Shown here: piece by piece, positions 46,567-57,800 of the stretch
How the letters are laid out: every line of letters begins with the position of its first letter
Numbering within the stretch: the first letter of the stretch is position 1
DNA from: Clitopilus passeckerianus
Taxonomy: Eukaryota > Basidiomycota > Agaricomycetes > Agaricales > Entolomataceae
Length of the DNA: 64,000 nucleotides
NCBI GenBank assembly: GCA_944990035.1
Contig: CALYLX010000128.1
Location: 1,798,001-1,862,000, forward strand
Direction of reading: 5' to 3'
Made by a program: the position numbers and the translations under genes
The notes under the pieces: model-generated
Database searches by the model: none
Seen by the model: the letters and a program-made list of their open reading frames with translations, nothing else
What the model was told of the DNA's origin: nothing

Positions 46567-48728
46567 CTACTCCTTCTCTGCCGACCCGCGCTCGTGCTCA
46601 TCCACCCGTATCTCTTCCTCGACACGTCTCTGTTGCTCAAGGTGCTTATCGTCTTCGTACACTAGGATTCACCTGTCAGTACTAATTGGGCTTGAAGGGA
46701 TAATCAGGGACTTACAGAATGTTAACTCTTCCAGAGTCTTTCCATTAGTCTCAGGGAAGAGGAAGTAGACAAAGACAACTTCAAACAGAAGGAAAACACA
46801 GTAACTGATGTAGTATTTCCATCCTGCATGACCGTGTCAACTTATGCCATACAAAAAGTATATTGAAGAAGCTCACCTGCGTTGTTGATACCGATAGGGT
46901 TCACAAATTGATTGAAAAAGCCGGCCATGCGTCCAAACCATTGGAATACGGTGATACCCTTTGCACGAACTTGGAAAGGGAATAACTCGACGAGGAAGGC
47001 TAGGAAGAGAAGTCTCAGGATTGGCCGAGTAAAGAAGGAGACAAAACGTACTATAGGTCAGGGCATTGTAGGCAATATTGTAGCAAGGGCTGTAGAGGAA
47101 GATGAAACTAGAAAAATGGTCAGATTTCCAGACAAAGGTGCTTTAGAAGCAAAACATACGCAATGACAGCCTTCGACGACGCTTTGCTCTCTGTGATGGC
47201 ATATCTTGCACTGGCGACAGTCCATCCAGTGAATACAAGCAAGAGGGAAATGGTACAAATCTATGAGGCCAGATAAGTGGTAGATCCAAAAGCCGATTTC
47301 CTCTGACGTACCAGATAGATTGTCCTTCGGTTGAACCTGGAGGAAGTCAATGCAAAAATTGTGGCATTGAAGAAGCCCCAGCAAGTGTTGCCCAGATTGA
47401 TGACGTTCTTGGTGTGATTATCGTGAATTCCGACGTTGTCCAAAATACGCGCCAAGAAATAGCTGTAGGTTTGTGAGATTCTTGAAACCAGATAGAGGGA
47501 CCAAAGGATACAACTCACGAAGTCAATCCGTTACCACTCCACTGAGTCGCAAGACCCAAGAAGCCGCCGACCAATAAACGCTTCCTCATTCCTGACGTAG
47601 CAATAAGCTGGGTCCAACCAAGCTTCTCGTTCTCCTTTTCCAGCTCAAGGGTCTTCTCAATCTGAACATATTCGGCCTTGACGAATTCCGAGTTCGTGTC
47701 TCCTTCGGCATGATACGTCGCTAGAATAGCATACGCCTCGGTTCCGCGACCTTTAGAGATCAGCCAACGAGGAGATTCAGGCATGAAGTAGATGAAGGCG
47801 AGCTGAAGGCCGCTGGGTACAACTTGAAGAAGGGACGGAATACGCCAGCCCCAATTGGAAGGGAGTTTGAATGTTCCGAGAGTAATGCCAGCAGCGACAA
47901 TGGAGCCTACGGTTTTGGAGAGTCAGTTTGGTAAAACTACATCCCATAAGGCGTTGAATTCACCGATGAAATAGCATGAATTGAAGAGGGAGCCGAGAAC
48001 AGCACGTTCATTGGGGTGAGATAGCTCTATTGGATATGGGTTCAATTGATATCCTCTTCTCTTGAAATACATTGTTCATACCTCCGATGAGAGACGAGGC
48101 CGCCACGATAGCAAATGGAATTCCGAGGCCGATAATCAAGCGGGAAACAACAAACATGGCGACTGCATCGAAAGGTCAACAACATGCAGACCCAAATCTG
48201 GGAAGGGCAGTACTGACAATTTTGAGCAGCTGTCTGGATAGCAGCACCAATAATCATGAGAACACTTCCAAATGCTATCGCATGTTTGCGACCGAGACGA
48301 TCGGTGACAATTGGGACAAGAGGCAACACAACGATAGCGCCCAATGAGTACATCGCAGATATCAAACCCAGGAGGGTCGATCGGGGTGAGTTGAAGACTA
48401 TTCAGAGCATTAGCGTCAAAGCGAGCGAGGGGGATTTAAAACATACATGTATCCCAGCTATCCACGGCTTGCAGACCGTTAATCATCGACGAGTCGAATC
48501 TAAGGGGTCATTGTGACATTAGGATATTTCTTTTAGGACAAGGTTGACCACGTACCCACTGGTCATCTCCACTCCGATACATGTAGGAAACATGAGAAGG
48601 TACAATAATCTGAGATTTGGTTTCTTGTACCATGGCGTCGTGTCTTGCTTGGCCAGATAGGTTACCAGATCTACTCCATCGGGTGGCAAAGTAGGAACGT
48701 GCTCCTTTTCCGTGACTTTGCTGGTCAT
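46567..48728 (-). CDS. MFS sugar porter (hexose/lactose-permease type)
   Basis: Plasma-membrane sugar transporter of about 535 residues with 12 expected transmembrane helices, split over about ten exons. Sugar-porter signatures: YSLGAIVVLPLVPIVTDRLGRKHAIAFG (the loop 2-3 D-RLGRK motif), FMPESPRWLISKGR, GLATQWSGNGLTSYFLARIL, YAFLVELFPFQVRAKGITVFQ and FPETNGKTLEEL near the end. The cytosolic N-terminus (MTSKVTEKEHVPTLPPDGVD, WYKKPNLRLLYLLMFP) resembles fungal lactose/cellobiose-type permeases, but substrate cannot be decided from sequence. No partner enzymes lie next to it. Confidence 0.9.
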
Positions 48729-50043
48729 TATAGTCGTTTCGAAGTTGGTCCAAGAGCTCTCGTAAAAAGACCGCCCACGCCAGAAGGGTAGGACAGAGAA
48801 GCCCTGTCATGCTTCTTGCGACGGCTTTTAAGAAACAGATGTGGGGTTCGCTCTGGGGGAGCGATTCGCCATAGATACGCCGGTTCCCATTCTATGAGGA
48901 GAAAAATGCATGACTGCCGTAACTCTATGAGGACCCGAGATAACATGAAAAGCAGGAAGAGGTTTGCTCGTCTCAAGACGGCTGCATCGGAAAGGGACCA
49001 AAAGGTAATAAAATAGGCCTCGTGAGGTGGAGGATCTACTCCGATACTGTTCCGCTCATCAGGACCACATGGGCGAAGAGTATTGAATAGCGCCTCTGTA
49101 AGCCTGAGATGGTTCCTTCTCACAGTGGAGAACGTTCGACATACGCCTAACATAGGTAAGCCAAGAGAATTTCCTCTGGTGAAACCTCGGGAGAAGCATG
49201 TCCAAATTTCCTAAAGGCCTTGCGTGGTAGGCGGTGGCGTGTATATGCTATTAGGCATACCTCGGCGGTGCGAGCCGGATGTGAAGAAATGACTTGAAGC
49301 AAGACGAGATCACAACTTGGCAGGCGAGCCGATGACATGAGAATCGATGAACCCGCAGAGGGCTGGGCGCTTGTATCCGGCGAAGGTTTATGCGACAAAT
49401 ATCGCCTTCAGCCCATTCAAATGAGCTGGGGAGAGAATGCCGGGCGGTCTCGTGCGGAAACCTGCGGTGCCTGCTGACTGAATTGTGGAGGCAAGAAGCA
49501 CAGTTAATTTCACCCACGAACTGGAGATGAGGACTTTGTCCCACCGAGCGCCATATTGAGGCAAGGCAAACTTGAACGCGTATGCATCACGCAAGCTACC
49601 CTCCTCTGACCTCTGATAGTCTACAACAGTCGTAAAAGCCCTCGAAGAGACGCGTCGATTGACAGTGGTGTCGGTGCCCATTGCCCAAGTTATCTGCAGT
49701 CTGAGCGGGCTGCTCTCGGTAAACCTGCATGACGGCGCGACCTGTAGGTTTTCCGGCAGGTTCAGCCCCAGTTTATGCAGCAGCTTTTCTCGTTTCAGAC
49801 ATCGGGACCGTCATTAGACGTGTAAACGTTCACGTTGGCGACAACGACCGAGTGCATTGCGAAATGAGTCGAGCTGTGTCAGATCAGGTGACTGGCCTTG
49901 ATCAGAACCTGCACTGCAGCTGCTCTTTCAGCTTGACCACTACCTTTGGCTTTCCTTCTCGTCGCTTTCGGATTCATAAACGTCTTTACTCTACACTCAA
50001 AGGAACCTCTCATAGAACTTAGACCGTTCTTAGACCTTTCGCC
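48729..50043. other. Long intergenic region upstream of the sugar porter and of NEDD8
   Basis: 1,315 bases between divergent genes. Open frames of up to 141 codons on the minus strand do not match any family and cannot be linked to a start with plausible splicing. A long upstream region is common for carbon-regulated transporters. No repeat recognised. Confidence 0.5.
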
Positions 50044-50511
50044 ATGTTAATCAAAGTCAAGGTATCATTGCTGATCAATCTATATCGTTTGCTGTTTTCT
50101 TACATCCATGGAACAGACTCTCACTGGTAAAGAGGTATATGCTTTCAGGGTATGAGTGAAAATGCGATGCTTAAGTTTCATGTGACCTTTCAGATCGAGC
50201 TGGACATCGACCCCGATGATAAGGTATGTCATTTAACAGCAACGCGTACCGTCCTTTCATCCTGATCCATATTTTCTGCCAGATTACGCGCATTAAGGAG
50301 AAGGTCGAAGAACAATCTGGTGTACCTCCTCAGCAGCAGCGTCTGATTTTCGGTGGAAGGCAGATGTACGCAAGCTTCCAATTAGGCGATTTTGTCGATG
50401 CTGATGGTGCTGGTTTCCCCTTACAGGCAAGACGATAAGACGGCGAAGGATTTTAACATCAGCGCTGGAGCAGTGCTTCACTTGGTCCTTGCCCTCCGTG
50501 GAGGCCGATGA
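50044..50511 (+). CDS. RUB1: NEDD8 ubiquitin-like modifier
   Basis: 77-residue modifier attached to cullins. Five exons of 18 (50044-50061), 18 (50117-50134), 30 (50194-50223), 83 (50283-50365) and 85 (50427-50511) bases join to MLIKVKTLTGKEIELDIDP..., with RIKEKVEEQSGVPPQQQRLI, FGGRQMQDDKTAKDF and the terminus LHLVLALRGGR. Ala in LALRGG, where ubiquitin has Arg, identifies NEDD8. Only one residue (Arg) follows the GlyGly, so the precursor needs minimal processing. Target in this window: cullin-1 at 10.6 kb. All introns are 55-61 nt with GT-AG borders. Confidence 0.96.
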
Positions 50512-50642
50512 ACGATTATCATATGACTCTAGAGAGGATCGATTCTTCGACCTTATAATCATTGTGCTTGTACGGAACGACTCAATATATTCTTCGTGAT
50601 GGTTATAGATTGGCTCCGAGAGCTCTCAGTACCCACTAAATA

Positions 50643-51735
50643 CTAGTCCCCGCCAACAACTTCAGCACCAGGGAGCAACCACCGAAAGGTTACGCTCAAC
50701 CTTGTCCCTCTGGCAATCCATTTGCTGCGTGCTGCGTCTTCCGCATGGCCAATTGTTTGATCTGATTCCAGCTGTCCCAACGCTACAAGATCTTCTCTTT
50801 GTTTTCGTATACCATGAGTCCAGAGGTATCGAGCATCTTCAGAAAGCACGATGACGCTTCTTTCTGGAAGGTATAGACCTTGGCCATCGAACTCTGGTGT
50901 CGTTTCCGAGACGCAGACATCTTTTCCTATGGGTTCCTTGACTTCGGCGAATTGCATCACGCAACCGCTTCCGAAGCTGGCACCAATGATTCCGTCACCG
51001 AAGCGCTTGAGGAGATCGACATGTGGAGTAATGCCTTCTCCAGGGTGGTAGAGGTTGATGATGGCTTGCCTAGCCCTGCCAAGATTTGGTGAAGGCAGGG
51101 TGGTGTCGCTGCGGGGAAAAAGCAGCGCATGCGTCTTCTCAGGTAGCACTGCGCCCAGCTCAGAATCAAGATCTGACAGAAGCTTGAGCAGAACTGGAGG
51201 AAGCCCCGTAAATGGGGCTGGGCCATTGTTCTCTGCATCCGCGTAATTTGAGTCTGGAGAAGGATGTCCTGGTGCTCTTTCGAACAACATTACTTGATTG
51301 ACATCTCGATCCTGAAAATAGGTATCCATGCAGTATTGCATGATCTCTTCAGATAATTCCTGAGATATTCGTAGCTTTGGGTCGAAGAAAAGGCCAGGTA
51401 TTTGGGGTGCAATCAATGATGCTGGTTGACCTTGGGCTCAAGGAGTCACCAATAGTACTGGATGTCGCAGTACTCATTCCAAGCGACTCTAATGGAGAGT
51501 CAAAGAGCGAATTGGGCTCAGAAAGCCCAGAGATGATGACTTCATCATCGTCGACGCCAGTTGTGGGAGATGATATAGTTCCACTCGGAGGGGATGTGGG
51601 TATTTCAATGTGGAGACGTTGCCTCTTGCCTTGCACTATGGGATCTTGTGCTAGAGAACTATTCTCGTCCTCAATGTCGTTGGAGTCCCGTTTTCTCTTG
51701 TTGGAATTCGAGATACGGGTATCTGTGCATGACAT
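50643..51735 (-). CDS. AlkB-like 2-oxoglutarate/Fe(II) dioxygenase
   Basis: Oxygenase of the AlkB family, which removes alkyl groups from nucleic acids or proteins. Two exons, about 346 residues. A disordered N-terminus with a basic cluster (SNSNKRKRDSND, GKRQRLHIEI) precedes the catalytic domain: AIINLYHPGEGITPHVD holds the HxD iron ligands, RYLWTHGI the distal His and RGTRLSVTFRWL the two 2-oxoglutarate-binding arginines. The exons lie in different frames; a 52-nt intron (donor GTACTG after LGM, acceptor CCAG) joins them in phase. Which of the ALKBH types it represents is not clear. Divergent from a thioesterase gene. Confidence 0.86.
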
Positions 51736-52088
51736 GTACAATGCAGCTTCCGTTCCACAGAAGTAGTTCTTGCAGCACCTGGATTAAAAAAAGGTTACTG
51801 GCGCACCACCTTGGGAATTCTTAACAGAGTCGAAGTCGGAACAGACAAGGCCAGCGTTTGCCGTGGTCCACTCAACGTCCCGAGAGCAATTCTGGTTTTG
51901 ACGTGACACAGCCACACCTCTTCTTTGCCATCTCGATTACGTAACCGCTCGTAACCTTGACCGGTAATTCTCGAGCCGGTTTCCGGGCTTGCCGTTGCTC
52001 TTATGTTTTCCCAAAATTCAGTCATAAACTCTACCCGGCACTCAGGAAAGGCACTAGACGCTCAGGTTCCTCAATTCAAATCCTCACA
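51736..52088. other. Divergent promoter region, AlkB-like / thioesterase C
   Basis: 353 bases between two divergent starts. An in-frame stretch without stops extends upstream of the thioesterase ATG to 51957 but lacks a good start. No specific element seen. Confidence 0.45.
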
Positions 52089-52912
52089 ATGACAGGCCAC
52101 GAAGAAGCCGAGCTGGATCTCGCAAAGACCATCACTGGAAACGCGCCAGACGATGTAAAGCGCTTCGTGGGCAACATGACTGCTCTTCTGCATCGCAGAG
52201 GCGAGTTTGCAGATAAGAACGCACCCCCCAGGAAGAAGATGTTCGGCGAGGACATCGTTGATAGGATGGTTGTCAGGGAAGTTTCAGTTTTGAAGAAGGC
52301 TGAGGAGCCCTTGAAAACTGAAGGTCGCGTTGTTTGCGAGCTCACCGTGGAGGAGGGTAAGAATCGGAAGTCATTTCTCTTTCCGGCATTGACTCTTTCC
52401 TGGTGATAGATATGTTAAATGGCGGAAACATCCATGGTGGATGCTCCGCTTTCTTGATAGACGTGTAGGTCCCTTTCGAGGCGGCCTGAACCATGTAGGC
52501 TCATGTTACCTGCAACCAGATGCACCTCCATGTCCCTCATGGCTCTCAGCATGGCGAATGGCGCCTTCTCTGGCAGCGTCTCGCAATCCTTGAACGTTGT
52601 CTATCACTCGCCAGCTGCATTGTACGTAACAGCCATTCCTTTGGCAGCAATGGTACTAATCCCGATCTTGCGCTCAGAGGTGATAAGCTGCGCCTGGTCA
52701 ACACAACCATGACTCTCGGAGCTCGCGCCCAGTCAGCTAGGACCGAGGTTTGTCCTGCTTCCACCTGTGCCTTTCCCTTGAGCCAAACGCTGACAAAGGT
52801 ATAGATATGGAACGACACACACCATCGTCTTGCTGTGTCAGGTGTACACATCAAGATGCAGCCATCTGCTGCCCCCAAAGCAAGCTCAATACCTGCCAAA
52901 GCAAATCTATGA
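52089..52912 (+). CDS. Hotdog-fold acyl-CoA thioesterase (thioesterase C)
   Basis: Third member of the hotdog thioesterase superfamily in this window, about 190 residues in five exons. It keeps the HGG motif: MLNGGNIHGGCSAFLIDV, followed by MANGAFSGSVSQSLNVVYH, SPAALGDKLRLVNTTMTLG, ARTEIWNDTHHRLAVSGVH. Exon borders correspond to those of thioesterases A and B, showing common descent. The C-terminus IPAKANL is not a peroxisomal signal, so this copy is probably cytosolic. Intron 1 donor GTAAGA, intron 2 GTAGGT, intron 3 GTACGT, intron 4 GTTTGT. Confidence 0.85.
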
Positions 52913-53353
52913 TTGCAAGATGATCACTTGGAATGTGGCACAGGACGCATAATTATTGATAGAATCAATCAAAGGCAAGGAATGTATTCGCCAGCGCTTC
53001 GTCGCCTTTATATATCTGTAGATATTTATCTAGCTAATATAAGAATTATTTGAAGTACGTATTTGTCTAAAGGAAACAACATATCGATAGCAAATGAACA
53101 GATAATATACAGAACAGTTCGCGAGAAGCAGAAAAAAGGAAGAAAGTGTAGAGTCAGATAGAATGTCCCTCACAGATATGTCCTACAATGAAGATGACAC
53201 AACAACACGATAGTTAATATAACTTACACAGCGTACATATAGGAAACCAAGCAAAGAGTATCAGTACATTGGAAATGGCTTTGTAGCCAGATATTCGTGA
53301 ATCACCGATATGTTGGTGGTGAGATGGCCGAGCTCCCGTGGAAGCCAGCTGAA
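52913..53353. other. Intergenic region, convergent 3' ends
   Basis: 441 bases, AT-rich, between the stop of thioesterase C and the stop of the minus-strand leucine-rich gene. No coding sequence or repeat recognised. Confidence 0.5.
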
Positions 53354-54534
53354 TTACTCTTGGATTCCAAGTTTGGCCAGTTCTTCCAGGAGCCTGGCTC
53401 GTTCCTGAAGAAGCTGGAGGTTTGTCCTGCGGGCAGCTTCGAGGTCCCTGAAGTTTTCAGGCTTTCTTCTTTTTCGACTGGAGGAATTGCCAACATCAGA
53501 CCCAGGTGACCCTAGCATCGCTTCGTCGATTGATATATGCTGGCGGCTCGACTCGAAGGAGAGTAATTCGAGCCCTTCGTCGACGGGTGAGATCCAACCG
53601 TCATACCTGATGGGGAGTTCAGCCTTCGTCGGAGAGCTAGGACTGTCGATAGGCGATGTTACGCGGGCTGTTTGGTTCCGAGAACTGCGTTTGGGTGTGG
53701 AAGGAGGCGATGTGAAGTGAGGTTGTACACTTCGTAGTGGAGGTGAAGGTGAAACTGGAATACGCGATGATTTGACCTGATCAGTGGATCTGTACGCGCG
53801 ACTGTTTTGCTTCGATGTTTCCGGCATTACTCTCGGCGGAATGGGTAGAGGAGGGGGCGACGAAGTAAGAGGTGGTGAGAAGGAATCGGATAAAGGGGTG
53901 GATCACATGTAGGGGATTTTAGTCGAGTTTTGCGCATTGAAATGGGGGATGAGGTTACGACAGCATCAATGCTTGTCAAAGACCCAGAAGGGCGATGGTA
54001 AGGCGAATGGCAAATCACAGTGGCAGTTACGGCTGTGGTTGTTGGGGAAAGAGGACTTCTCCTACTGGAGGGAGAGCTTGTTGGAGTTTGGTGAACGCTA
54101 TCGGATCCAGTTTTAGTCCTTGAAGCCGAGGGGATGATATTGTGCCGTTCGCCTACCCAGCACAACAGCTCTGCGACAAGCAGCAATTCTTCCTCCTTGC
54201 CTCGGGCTAACTTTCTTGGGTCAATGGTTGATAGCCCGACGTCTACCTCCAGGACGTCAGTCTCAAGGACACCAAGAAACAGTTTAGTCCGATGTAGGTT
54301 GAGAAGGTCGTCTTCATTATCGAGTGAGGAGGTCGACCGGTTGGTTGAACCGAAGGATAGATCAAGCTCAGATAGGGGTACTCGAAGAATAGCTTCCAGG
54401 ATGGAGATAAGCAGCGCGGGTTTGAGGTCGGTTAAAGTTTCAAGTGGTTCAGAAGACACGTCAAGGACGCTCAGAAGATCATTGAGCGTAATTAACAGTT
54501 CATTAATATGGCTGATACTTGTAGTCCTGGGCAT
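53354..54534 (-). CDS. Uncharacterised fungal protein with N-terminal helical domain and C-terminal coiled coil (apparent 1-base frameshift)
   Basis: About 393 residues in one exon once the frame is joined. N-terminal helical domain: INELLITLNDLLSVLDV, LKPALLISILEAILR, LFLGVLETDVLEVDVG, LLLVAELLCWVGERHNI, a pattern I associate with the fungal DUF5745 family (low certainty). The middle is Ser/Pro-rich; the C-terminus is a leucine zipper-like helix (NLQLLQERARLLEELAKL). The genomic frame runs into a stop at 53827 and the rest is open one frame over; restoring a base in the C run complementary to GGGG 53895-53898 fuses them (PPPLSDSFSPPLTSSPPP). Start at 54534 rather than a non-ATG start further up. 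Function unknown. Confidence 0.7.
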
Positions 54535-54826
54535 TTGGGGCTGAGGGACGAGGGTCCTTGAGCACCTCAAGAACCTAATCGTGGGGAGGAGCCGCTTCTT
54601 TGCAGTTGCCGTTTTTGATGCCCAAATCTGTTTAATGGCTCATGCATCGGTGTCGTTGGCGTCGTCCTCGTCGTCCTGAGTGCAAGACCAAAGTCCGCAA
54701 AAGGCGGGACATAGCCGGCCCTAAACCTGACAAACAATCAATAATCAACGCGTCTCAGGCGTTTCTGTGGCCTAAAGCCGGCGTTCTTCTTACAATCTTT
54801 GCGTTCTAGCGTGCTGAACGCGCCCA

Positions 54827-57800
54827 ATGGCTCGAGATTTCGTACCTGCGGGTACCCCAGAGGCAACCTCTACCAGAGTCAAGCGAGAAAGGCTCAGTGT
54901 CAAGCCCGGAAAAGCCGGAAAAGGGAAGCAAAGGGAGCGCGAACCTAGCGCTGAAAAGGACGACGACGAGTCGAACGGGCACAGTACACCCCAGGAAGAC
55001 GAAAAAGATGAGGATGAAGACATTGAAGACGAAGACAGTTCCCCACGAGGAGCAAAACGCACGCGTATCAATGATGAGGGCGATTCACGTCCTTCGCCTT
55101 TCGCAGAGAAAGGCAAGGAGGTCGAAAGGGATCCTCCCAAGACTCTTCCAAGAGATGTAGATGGGTGAGTCTCTGATTAGGTACAGCTCTTTAAAGCAAC
55201 TGAATGCATAACTTTAAGCTATATCCCTGGTTCCATTGTGCGCATACAGCTCAGGAACTTCGTCACATATGACTTCGTTGAATTTTCTCCTGGCCCATAT
55301 TTGAACATGATTTTGGGACCAAATGGTACTGGAAAGAGTAGTATTGCATGTGCTATTGCCCTCGGCCTTAATTGGCCTCCAAGTGTATGTCTTCCTACAC
55401 AGGTGCTGGGCATATTCATTGACTTGCTTTAGATTCTTGGACGTGCAGCTGATGTTAACTCCTTCGTCAAGAATGGAACTCCAAACGGGCATATTGAAAT
55501 TGAATTGAAAGGGCCCAGTGGACGACCTAACCTTGTCATACGGCGTAACCTGATTGCCACTTCGAAGACTTCTACATTCACGCTGAACGGCAAGCAATGT
55601 TCCGGCGCGGAAATTAAGAGTCAAATGCAAAATCTTAATGTACAAGTCGGAAATCTTTGGTGAGATATTTCTTTGTTGTTCCCCCGCGAATGTTAACGCT
55701 CTATCTAGTTCATTCTTACCTCAGGACAAGGTCTCAGAGTTTGCGCAAATGTCTCCACAACAGCTCTTGAAGGAGACTCAGCGAGCAGCTGGTGACCGAA
55801 AACTTTCGCAGTGGCACGATGTCCTGATCAAGCAAGGCAAAGAACATAAGTCTCTGAATCAGGTATGTTGAATTTTGTCGCCAAAGAATCCTGCTGACCA
55901 CCGTTGCTCAGATTATCCAAGAACAGACAGACACTCGCAACACGATGCAGGAGAGAAACGATGCAATCGAAAGGGACGTACAACGTTTCCACGACAGGAA
56001 GCTCATTGAATACAACGTGGGTGGCCCAGCCTCCCAGCAGTCTTTGTTAGATAGCTCAATCTCTTATTTGCAGATCGATCTTTTGAACGTTCTGATACCG
56101 GTTGAACGGTATCGCGTGAAACGCGAGGTATATATCGAACTTAAAGCTCGCCAACGGGAGTTGTTCCAAGAGGTGAAAACCCTCAAGGAGAAGAACGCTC
56201 CTGCCCACGAATTCCTGAAGTAACAAGAATTTTATTTCCTTCCCAGTATTCCCTCTCATGATTGCATAGTGAAATGGAAGCTGCTCTGAAAAGGCAGGAA
56301 AAGGAGCGTGATGTTATCAAGAAGGACACGCAAGCAAAATTCGGGAAGATGAAAGCCAGATGGCAAACCAGCGAGGACTTGGTAAGAACTTCCATTATTA
56401 TATCTGGGTCCAAATTTTCACCTAAACTGTTTCACTGTAGGACGAGAAAGCAGAGGCTCTTTCCCTCAAGCTCGAAACCATCAAAAACGAGGAAAAGGAA
56501 CGGGCAAAGAAGATCAAAGCAGCTGAAGCCGAGATAGCAAAGATCACCGAGTTCCTGGAGAAACCTCCTGATGTCAAATTAGAAAAGATGGAGGACCTGG
56601 CTGCAGAAATGGTCGGTCATTACAAGAGCTGGCCAAGCGATCTGCTAATAAAACGTCGTTCCAGGATCAACTGAAGAAGGAAAGACATGAAGTAGTCCAA
56701 CGAAAGGCGACACTCGATTATGACATTACCGAGACTGTCTCAGAAAGCGCAAGGGTTGCCGTTGTACTTGAACAAGCGCAGAAAGAGTGCGAAAACCAGC
56801 TTTCTAACATATTGTCTTACTTATATTCTATCAGGCTGCGCCAACAGGATGACATGAACGTTCGCAAACTACAGAATCTAGCCAACTGGGACAGAGAGGC
56901 CCATGACGCGGTCATATGGCTAAAGAATAACCGTAACCTATTCAAAATGGAGGTCTTTGACCCACCTTGCCTCTCTGTAACCGTTCCAAGTCAGCACAAG
57001 GATTACATGCATGCTGTCGAGGCTTGTTTCAATGGGACGCAATTGAAGGTAAGCAGAGTCTATGTAGGGACGCATTAACTGCTAAACAATCACCATCGCA
57101 GACATTTGTCGCTCAGTGTCAGGAGGACGTGGATACCTTCAATCATTACATCAACGATACCACCAAAGCGCTGGGTCGCCCGGCTAGGGTTTCGACCTGG
57201 TATAGAGCCCCAGGCCGCAGACCTATGTAGCGCCACCAATGACCCCAGCGGAGGTACGTCGAATTGTTGCTGTAAAGTAACCTACTGAATACTAATACCT
57301 TTCAGCTTGCGGAGCTAGGGTTCAACGGTTATGCAATCGACTACCTCCAATTTCCTCCTGGCATGCGAAACTGGCTTGAGACAGAGTTGAATCTTCATCG
57401 CACTGTACGTAACAACCCTACGCACATGAAACCAACTATTCACATCTCCGCAGGCTATTGCTCTTGACCCCCGCATCGATGTAAAACGCGCAATGGAGGC
57501 AGTTTCCCGCGGACCAGCAAACGGCGCTAACTTCACAAATGGAAACACCATGAACATGGTCTCCAGGTCTCGATATGGCCGTAAAGCTGTCAGTAACATG
57601 ACTCGCGAGTTCGGGCAAGCACGAACCTTCGCTGGAGCTAACGGTATTCTACCCCAGCTTACGCTTTAGACCGCGAACTGATATGTATCGCCAGTCGACT
57701 CAGAGGCAGTGCGGCGGATTCAAGACCGCATAAAGGATAATCAATCGGAACTTAGCTTGCTAAATGAGAAAAAGAACGAACTCGAAACGAAATTAGAGGA

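Noticed and set aside
51420..51475. Apparent frameshift between the two halves of the AlkB-like gene
   Set aside because: A 52-nt intron (GTACTG...CCAG) joins the frames; the +1 shift is also the wrong direction for the base-loss pattern.
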